Shown in pieces: positions 58,312-64,000 of a DNA stretch of 64,000 nucleotides. Position 1 is the first letter of the stretch; each line of letters starts with the position of its first letter. The notes beneath the pieces are model-generated. The model did not search any database, was not told the DNA's origin, and was given only the letters and a program-made list of their open reading frames with translations. This stretch comes from Cupriavidus necator (GTDB lineage Bacteria; Pseudomonadota; Gammaproteobacteria; Burkholderiales; Burkholderiaceae), in NCBI GenBank assembly GCA_022041995.1, contig CP074381.1, positions 3,348,001 through 3,412,000 on the forward strand, in the 5' to 3' direction. A program made the translations under genes and the position numbers.

Positions 58312-59706
58312 TCAGCTGGTGCGTTCCAGCACCGCGGCAAAGAAGCCGTCGGTCTGGTGCAGGTGCGGATACAGGGCAAACATGCCGTTGTCCGGCAGCC
58401 CGGTCACTTCGATCTTCTGCTCGGCCAGCACTTCGGCGGCCGGCACCAGGCGGAAGTTGGGGTGCGCAGCCAGGAAGTCGCGCACGATCTGCTCGTTTTC
58501 GGCTTCCAGCACGCTGCAGGTCGCGTAGACCACGCGGCCGCCGCCCTTCACCAGCCGCGCGGCCGAGTCCAGGATTGCACTCTGCTTGGCAGTCAGTTCC
58601 AGCACCGACTCCGGCGATTGCCGCCATTTCAGGTCGGGGTTGCGGCGCAGCGTGCCCAGCCCGCTGCAGGGCGCATCGACCAGCACGCGGTCGGCCTTGC
58701 CGGCCAGGCGCTTGATCTTGGCGTCGCGCTCGGAGTCGATCAGCACCGGATGGACGTTGGACAGCCCGCTGCGTGCCAGCCGCGGCTTCAGGTTGGCCAG
58801 GCGCTTTTCCGATACATCGAAGGCATAGAGCCTGCCGGTGGAGCGCATCGCCGCGCCCAGCGCCAGGGTCTTGCCGCCCGCGCCGGCGCAGAAGTCGACC
58901 ACCATTTCGCCGCGCTTGGGTGCGACCAGGTTGCACAACAGCTGGCTGCCCTCGTCCTGCACCTCGACCAGGCCGTTGACGAAGATCGGCAGCTGGTTCA
59001 GCGCCGGCTTGCCGGCCATGCGGATACCGGCCGGCGCCATCGGCGTGGGCTCGGCGCCCAGGCCGGCGGCCTGCAGCTCGGCCAGTGCGGCCTCGCGGCT
59101 GGACTTGGCCAGGTTGACGCGCAGGTCCAGCGGCGCCGGGCGCAGCAGCGCGTCGCCCAGGGCCGCGGCAAAGGCCTCGCCGTGGCCGCGCACCAGTTCA
59201 TCGTAGAGCCACTCGGGCAGGTTGGCGCGCACGCGCGGCGCCAGGCTGGAGCGCTCGATCGTGGTCAGGCGGTCCAGCCACTCGGCTTCTTCAGGATGCA
59301 GGAATGGCGTCAGCGTGTCGCGGCCCAGGGTCGCGGCCAGGCCCAGCAGCGCCAGCCGGCGTGAGGTCGCGCCCGTGCCGCTTTCGGCAAACTGCGCAAA
59401 CTCGACGCGCCGGCGCAGCACCGCGTAGATAGCCTCGGCGATGATGCCGCGCTCGCGGTGTCCGAGCTTGCTGTTCTCGCGGAAGTAGTAGCTCACCACG
59501 GCATCGGCCGGGCGCGCAAACAGCATGACCTTGCCGAGCAGGCGGTCGATATGCTGGATATGGGTGGCATGCAGGCCGCCGTGCGAGCGGACCGGGGCGC
59601 CGTTGGCATTGGGCGACTTGCGGATGGGGCTGCCCTTGCCCTTGCCGCGCGCGGGGGCACGTCCTTCGCTGCGCGGGGACCGGGTTCCTGCCTGGGTGCG
59701 ACTCAT
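58312..59706 (-). CDS. rsmB: RsmB-type rRNA cytosine-C5 methyltransferase
   Basis: 464 residues from MSRTQAGTRSPRSEGRAPAR (ATG 59706, overlapping the purN stop by ATGA). The NOL1/NOP2/Sun family motifs are intact: VVDFCAGAGGKTLALGAAMR (SAM site), RVLVDAPCSGLGTLRRNPD with one catalytic cysteine, and VVYATCSVLEAENEQIV with the second. Methylates C967 of 16S rRNA in its best-studied relatives. It differs from E. coli RsmB in carrying a basic N-terminal tail in place of a full NusB-like domain, so the exact target base is not certain. Confidence 0.87.
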   Translation of the reverse strand: MSRTQAGTRSPRSEGRAPARGKGKGSPIRKSPNANGAPVRSHGGLHATHIQHIDRLLGKVMLFARPADAVVSYYFRENSKLGHRERGIIAEAIYAVLRRRVEFAQFAESGTGATSRRLALLGLAATLGRDTLTPFLHPEEAEWLDRLTTIERSSLAPRVRANLPEWLYDELVRGHGEAFAAALGDALLRPAPLDLRVNLAKSSREAALAELQAAGLGAEPTPMAPAGIRMAGKPALNQLPIFVNGLVEVQDEGSQLLCNLVAPKRGEMVVDFCAGAGGKTLALGAAMRSTGRLYAFDVSEKRLANLKPRLARSGLSNVHPVLIDSERDAKIKRLAGKADRVLVDAPCSGLGTLRRNPDLKWRQSPESVLELTAKQSAILDSAARLVKGGGRVVYATCSVLEAENEQIVRDFLAAHPNFRLVPAAEVLAEQKIEVTGLPDNGMFALYPHLHQTDGFFAAVLERTS

Positions 59707-60371
59707 GCCTTGACTCCTCCCGCCGGGGTATTGGCGGAGATGGCCATCAGCAATTGCGATTCGGCCGGGTTGATAACGTTGACTACGCCGTCCTGCAGCT
59801 GCAGGCGGTTCTCGACAAACCATTGCACGGCGCGGGGATAGATCACATGCTCGCATTCGAGCAGACGCGCGGCCAGGCTCTCGGGCGTGTCCGCGGGCTG
59901 TACATCAAGTGCAGCCTGGATCACGATCGGGCCGTGGTCGAGTTCAGGGGTGACAAAGTGGACGGTGGCGCCATGCAGCTTGACGCCGGCGTCCAGTGCC
60001 TGCTTGTGGGTGTTCAGGCCCGGGAAGCATGGCAGCAGCGACGGATGGATATTCAGCAGCCGGCCCGCATAGCGGTCGACGAAGCCGGGCGTGAGTATAC
60101 GCATGAAACCGGCAAGTACCACCAGCTCGGGCGCGTAGGCGTCGATGGCCTCGGCCAAAGCCGCGTCGAAAGCGGCACGGTCAGGGTGCTGGCGATGGTC
60201 GACCACGCCGGTTTCGATGCCATGCTGCTGCGCGAATTGCAGCCCGGCGGCATCCGGCCGGTTCGACAGTACTGCCGCCACCCGGGCAGGCCAGCCGCCC
60301 CCCGCGCAGGCACGGACGATGGCTTCCATATTGGAGCCTCGCCCGGAAATCAAGATGACAATTTTTTTCAT
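59703..60371 (-). CDS. purN: Phosphoribosylglycinamide formyltransferase (PurN)
   Basis: 222 residues. Transfers formyl from 10-formyl-THF to GAR in purine synthesis. Motifs: IVILISGRGSNMEAIVRAC at the N-terminus (phosphate site), VLAGFMRILTPGFVDRYAGR, LLNIHPSLLPCFPGLNTHKQ with the catalytic Asn/His, and TVHFVTPELDHGPIVIQAAL with the catalytic Asp. Complete, typical length. Translationally coupled to rsmB. Confidence 0.95.
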   Translation of the reverse strand: MKKIVILISGRGSNMEAIVRACAGGGWPARVAAVLSNRPDAAGLQFAQQHGIETGVVDHRQHPDRAAFDAALAEAIDAYAPELVVLAGFMRILTPGFVDRYAGRLLNIHPSLLPCFPGLNTHKQALDAGVKLHGATVHFVTPELDHGPIVIQAALDVQPADTPESLAARLLECEHVIYPRAVQWFVENRLQLQDGVVNVINPAESQLLMAISANTPAGGVKA

Positions 60372-60627
60372 CGCGCAATTCTACCAAGGCAAGGCGCTAA
60401 ACTCCGGTAAAGCCAACGCATTACGTGCTTAATTCACGAGATACGGACAGGGCGCGATGTCTCTAGCATGCGACGGCACGACTGTATACCCCCGATTGAT
60501 GGATTGTGACGCTTCGCCCCTCTGCTAGAGTGGGCGCTACGTCCACGCGCCAACCCTGTGCATGACACAGCGCTCGCCAAGAGCTGGTGACAACAAGGAC
60601 GAAACGGGAATTTGAACGGGAATTCGC

Positions 60628-61287
60628 ATGTCGAACGCTGCACCGACGTTGTTGGTGGTCGATGATCATCCTATGGCTTTGTCAGGCACTACGGCTTTTC
60701 TCGCCGAAGTCATGCCGGATGTGGCAGTCTATGCCGCCGGCAGTGCCCGCGAAGCCCTGACAAGCCTGCAGCAGGGGCTGCGCCCCGATATAGTGCTGCT
60801 CGATATCTGGCTGAACGATGGCACGGGCTTCGACGCCATGCAGTCGTTCAAGACCGTCATTCCCGGCGCACGCTTCATCTTCATGTCCGCCGAGGCCACC
60901 CCCGAGATCGTCGGCCGCGCCCGCGCGCTGTCGGCCTGCGGCTTCGTCGGCAAGCACCTTGATGCCAATGCTTTCACCGCCGCGGTGCGCAAGGTGCTGG
61001 CGGGCGACACCTCCTTCCCCACCGATGAGGCCCTGAACGGCCGCGCGCAATCGTTCGGGCCCGCCCACGGCATTCCGGTCACGCCGGCGGAGCTCGGCCT
61101 CACACCGCGCCAGGGCTCGGTGCTGGCGCTGGTGCTGGAAGGCCTGCCGAACAAGGTGATCGCGCGACGCCTGGGGCTGACCGAGAACACTGTCAAGGAA
61201 CACGTGTCGGCCATCCTGCAGCGCCTGGGCGTGCGCACGCGCATGCAGGTGATGTCGCGCATGGAGCGGTTCCGCCTGCGCCAGTAA
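60628..61287 (+). CDS. NarL/LuxR-family response regulator
   Basis: 219 residues. Receiver domain with acidic pair VVDDHP (about residues 11-15), phospho-acceptor in IVLLDIWLNDGTG (Asp at about 55-56) and conserved lysine in GFVGKHLDAN; C-terminal LuxR HTH LTPRQGSVLALVLEGLPNKV followed by IARRLGLTENTVKEHV. DNA-binding transcription factor. Arranged tail-to-tail with the hybrid kinase gene, which may be its partner, although convergent order does not guarantee pairing. Confidence 0.88.
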   Translation: MSNAAPTLLVVDDHPMALSGTTAFLAEVMPDVAVYAAGSAREALTSLQQGLRPDIVLLDIWLNDGTGFDAMQSFKTVIPGARFIFMSAEATPEIVGRARALSACGFVGKHLDANAFTAAVRKVLAGDTSFPTDEALNGRAQSFGPAHGIPVTPAELGLTPRQGSVLALVLEGLPNKVIARRLGLTENTVKEHVSAILQRLGVRTRMQVMSRMERFRLRQ

Positions 61288-61325
61288 CGCAGGCCGCCAC
61301 CCTTCGCCCTTCGCCCCCCCCCGCC

Positions 61326-63212
61326 CTACGCCGGCCGCAGCCAGCGGCGCAGCAGCAGCCGCAGGGAAGCCGGGTCCACCGGCTTGGGCAGCACGAAATA
61401 CCCCGCCTCTTCCGCCGCCGCCAGCGCGGCGGATTTCAAGTCGCCGGTCAGCAGCGCGCTGCGCGCCTGCGGCTGCGTGTTCTGCCAGCGCTCGAGCAAA
61501 TCCAGTCCGTTCTCGCTGCCGGGCAGGCGCAGGTCGCAGAAGATGATGTCCGGGCGCAGGCCCGTGGCAAACAGCTTGTCGGCCTCGGCGCCGTGCGCGG
61601 CGCAGGCCACGCGGATGCCCCAGGCCTCCATCAGCGCGATCCACGCCTTGCGGATCTGGCTGTCGTCGTCGACCACCAGCACCGTGCCCTGCAGGCGGTC
61701 GGGCTTGGCCTCTTCCGCCTGCGCCATCGCGCGCATCTCGCGCACGCTGGCGACGGTCTCGGCCGGCACCGTCGCCAGCGCGAACCAGAACACCGAACCC
61801 TTGCCCGGCACCGAGCGCACGCCATAGGTGCCGCGCATCAGGCGCACACATTCCTTGAAGATTGCCAGCCCCAGGCCCAGGCCCTGCGACGGGTCGCGCT
61901 GCGGGTTATGGACCTGGTAATACGGCGAAAAGATGTCGGGCAGGTGCTCGGGCGTCACGCCGGCGCCGGTATCCCAGACTTCCAGCCGCACATTCTTGCG
62001 GCGCTGGCGCGCGGTCACCAGCACGCCGCCGCGCTGGGTATAGCGCAGCGCGTTCTGCACCAGGTTGAACAGGGCCCGGCGCAACAGCACCGGCTCGGCC
62101 ATGGCATACAGCTCGTCGGGCACGCGCGGGGTCAGGGTCAGGCCGCTTTCGCGCGCATCAGCGGCAAACTGGCTCATCACGTCGCGGATCAGCGCGCCCA
62201 GCTCGCATGGCTCCAGCGTCGGCAGCACCTTGCGCCCTTCCAGCTTGGACAGGTCCAGCAGCGAACGGAACAAGAGGTCGATGGTCTGGGTGCCCGCCGC
62301 CACCTGCTCCACCAGCGGATGCAGCGCTGACGACTGGTTGCGCGCGCGCAGCGCCTCCACCAGCATCACCAGCGCATGCACCGGCTGGCGCAGGTCGTGG
62401 CTGGCGGCAGCCAGGAAGCGCGACTTCTCCTCGCTGGCATGCAGCGCGCGCTCTTTTTCATCCTGGAACTGCCTGGCCAGGCGCCGGCTGTCGCCCTCGA
62501 GCTGGATGGCGCGCACCAGCGTGACCTGAAGGTTGAAGGCATGGCGCGACAACATCAGCCCATAGATCACCAGCAGCCCCTGCACATAGGCGCCGTGGCC
62601 GGGGAAGGCGAATTCCGCCATCAGTATGTTGGGCACCAGGATCGGCACGCCGGCATAGACCAGGTTCGACGGCACGGGCGCTTGCGACACCGCGCCGCCT
62701 GCCAGCACCCCAAGGGTCAGCAGGTACAGCACGCTGGAGAACACCACCGAGCCTGTATACAGATGCAGCAGCGCCGAGCTGCCCCAGGTCACGCCGGTCA
62801 GGAAGGCAACCGCGCGCATATTGTTCCACCACTTGCGCGTGTGCGCGGAACGGCTCATCGAGGCATGGTCGCGCTGGTAGCCGACGTAGAACCACAGGCC
62901 GCCGACCGTCAGCAGCAGCATCACCGCGCACCAGCCGAGCAAGGCTGAGTGGCTCGCGTCGTTCCAGAATCCTAGTGTGGTCAGCGCGGGCAGCAGCACC
63001 GAGGCCACGATCGCCGTAGGCGAGTTCTTATGCACGATGGCCATCAGCTTGGCGCGCGTTTCGACGTCGAGCTGGGCGGTCGCCTGAGGCAGGACTCGGG
63101 GCAGGAGCCGGGAAAAGAACCGGTTGGGCAGCGCTTTCAAGTGTGGCCTGCTGGAATGGGCGGATATCGGGGGCAGCAGGTGCCAGGCCCAAGTGGAGCT
63201 TAAGTGGGCCAT
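61326..63212 (-). CDS. Hybrid histidine kinase with C-terminal receiver
   Basis: 628 residues from MAHLSSTWAWHLLPP (ATG 63212; an upstream ATG is possible). About six membrane helices in the first ~210 residues form the sensor. A coiled segment leads to the HisKA box FLAAASHDLRQPVHALVMLV with the phospho-histidine, then HATPase_c with an N-box LVQNALRYTQRGG and G-boxes WDTGAGV and GLGLGLAIFKECV. The C-terminal receiver has VLVVDDDSQIRKAW, phospho-acceptor FCDLRLPGSENG and lysine VLPKPVD. No periplasmic ligand domain is seen, so the signal is probably sensed in the membrane. Confidence 0.88.
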   Translation of the reverse strand: MAHLSSTWAWHLLPPISAHSSRPHLKALPNRFFSRLLPRVLPQATAQLDVETRAKLMAIVHKNSPTAIVASVLLPALTTLGFWNDASHSALLGWCAVMLLLTVGGLWFYVGYQRDHASMSRSAHTRKWWNNMRAVAFLTGVTWGSSALLHLYTGSVVFSSVLYLLTLGVLAGGAVSQAPVPSNLVYAGVPILVPNILMAEFAFPGHGAYVQGLLVIYGLMLSRHAFNLQVTLVRAIQLEGDSRRLARQFQDEKERALHASEEKSRFLAAASHDLRQPVHALVMLVEALRARNQSSALHPLVEQVAAGTQTIDLLFRSLLDLSKLEGRKVLPTLEPCELGALIRDVMSQFAADARESGLTLTPRVPDELYAMAEPVLLRRALFNLVQNALRYTQRGGVLVTARQRRKNVRLEVWDTGAGVTPEHLPDIFSPYYQVHNPQRDPSQGLGLGLAIFKECVRLMRGTYGVRSVPGKGSVFWFALATVPAETVASVREMRAMAQAEEAKPDRLQGTVLVVDDDSQIRKAWIALMEAWGIRVACAAHGAEADKLFATGLRPDIIFCDLRLPGSENGLDLLERWQNTQPQARSALLTGDLKSAALAAAEEAGYFVLPKPVDPASLRLLLRRWLRPA

Positions 63213-63365
63213 ATCATGCCGCCTTTTGCGGCATCGCGCCATGCTGCGAGGGCCGGTTGCGGCACAAAAACAGCAGTGCGGCACCGGCTGCGGGCACCGG
63301 GAGCGGCAAGCGGACCCATTCGCCTTATAATGCCCGCTTTACCTGAAACGTTTCCCGCCGTCCCC

Positions 63366-64000
63366 GTGAAAGTCTTCCGCGGCCTGCCCAACGCCGAAAG
63401 CCGGGCGCCCTGCGCGCTCACCATCGGCAATTTCGACGGTGTGCATCGCGGCCACCAGTCGCTGCTCGCGCGTGCGCGCGCAGCCGCCGACGCCCGCGGC
63501 CTGCCGCTGTGCGTGATGACCTTCGAGCCGCATCCGCGCGAGTTCTTCACCCCGGACAAGGCCCCCACCCGCATCGCACTGCTGCGCGACAAGCTGGAAA
63601 GCCTGCGCCGCAATGGCGTGGACCGGGTGGTGGTGGAACACTTCAACGCCCACTTTGCCGCCCAGTCGCCGCAGGAGTTCGTCGAGAACGTGCTGTGGCA
63701 CGGCCTGCACGCGCGCTGGCTGCTGGTCGGCGACGACTTCCGCTTCGGCGCCAAACGCGCCGGCGACTTTGCCTACCTGCAGGAAGCCGGGCGCCGCTAC
63801 GGCTTCGATGTCGAGCAGATGGGCTCGGTGTCCGAAGGCGGCATCCGCATCTCCAGCTCGGCGGTGCGCCAGGCGCTGGCCGACGGCGACCTGGAGCATG
63901 CCCGGCGCCTGCTCGGCCACGGCTATGCGATCAGCGGTCACGTGATCCACGGCCGCAAGCTGGGCCGCGACCTGGGCTTCCCGACGCTGAACCTGCGCAT
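63366..64000 (+). CDS. ribF: Bifunctional riboflavin kinase/FAD synthetase (RibF), 5' part
   Basis: First ~211 residues of RibF, cut by the window end. FMN adenylyltransferase domain: CALTIGNFDGVHRGHQSLLA (nucleotide motif), CVMTFEPHPREFFTPDKAPT, LLVGDDFRFGAKRAGDFAYL and ISSSAVRQALADGDLEHARR, leading into the riboflavin kinase domain (GHVIHGRKLGRDLGFPTLNL). The GTG at 63366 (MKVFRGLPN) aligns with the usual N-terminus; an in-frame ATG at 63330 would add 12 residues but overlaps a TATAAT-like element. Complete upstream, truncated downstream. Confidence 0.92.
   Translation, partial: MKVFRGLPNAESRAPCALTIGNFDGVHRGHQSLLARARAAADARGLPLCVMTFEPHPREFFTPDKAPTRIALLRDKLESLRRNGVDRVVVEHFNAHFAAQSPQEFVENVLWHGLHARWLLVGDDFRFGAKRAGDFAYLQEAGRRYGFDVEQMGSVSEGGIRISSSAVRQALADGDLEHARRLLGHGYAISGHVIHGRKLGRDLGFPTLNLR

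Noticed and set aside
63330..63365. ATG start 12 codons upstream for ribF
   Set aside because: It coincides with a TATAAT-like element, and the GTG start aligns with the usual RibF N-terminus.

Overview
The window is high-GC bacterial chromosome with the gene content and gene order of a betaproteobacterium of the Burkholderiaceae, most likely Cupriavidus or a close relative. The signs are a cysI-cysH-cysD-cysN assimilatory sulfur operon next to cysB, an ATGA-coupled hut operon of the HutF/HutG type, livK-livHMGF, nadBCA, and the rpmB-rpmG and purN-rsmB arrangements. This assignment is inferred from gene content; no database search was possible.

Layout. 1-1.9 kb: end of lptF, lptG (LPS export) and a CbiX-type chelatase. 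2-10.1 kb: sulfate assimilation on the minus strand (TauE/SafE exporter, cysI, DUF934 protein, APS-reductase-type cysH, cysD, cysN, siroheme methyltransferase cobA), with cysB divergent. 10.2-14.5 kb: a methyltransferase, an orphan branched-chain-type binding protein, a 3-hydroxyisobutyrate dehydrogenase family protein and an esterase. 14.64 kb: tRNA-Leu(CAA). 15.0-24.1 kb: an eight-gene minus-strand locus that looks like a synthase-dependent exopolysaccharide system: WecB, a small basic exported protein, a PelA-like deacetylase/hydrolase, a GT2 synthase, a membrane-anchored beta-helix protein, an exported alpha-helical protein, a YaiO-like outer-membrane barrel and a polytopic membrane protein. 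This is the best candidate for an undescribed system. 24.1-26.4 kb: a long AT-rich regulatory region, an M48 lipoprotein protease and a decayed ORF. 26.4-37.4 kb: histidine utilisation (hutHUDIFG), the repressor hutC and a NitT/TauT-type ABC transporter, with three HutC-like operators. 37.6-41.3 kb: an epimerase-like protein, an iron-sulfur flavoprotein reductase and argD, which is preceded by a promoter-leader-terminator module. 41.4-46.5 kb: livFGMH and livK. 47-50 kb: ispH, fkpB, radC, rpmB, rpmG. 50.1-53.8 kb: NAD biosynthesis (nadB against nadC-nadA). 53.9-60.4 kb: fatty-acid desaturase, an MscS-type channel gene split by a 1.3 kb ISAzo13-like element, rsmB and purN. 60.6-64 kb: a response regulator, a hybrid histidine kinase and the start of ribF.

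A key caution: at least ten otherwise intact genes, several of them expected to be essential or housekeeping (lptG, cysH, wecB, hutH), carry an isolated one-base loss, nearly all in short homopolymers. Each can be repaired by restoring one base. This is the pattern of sequencing or assembly error rather than biological decay, so these genes are annotated as full-length CDS with a suspected error. The real disruptions are the IS insertion in the mscS-type gene and the remnant at about 26.1-26.4 kb.
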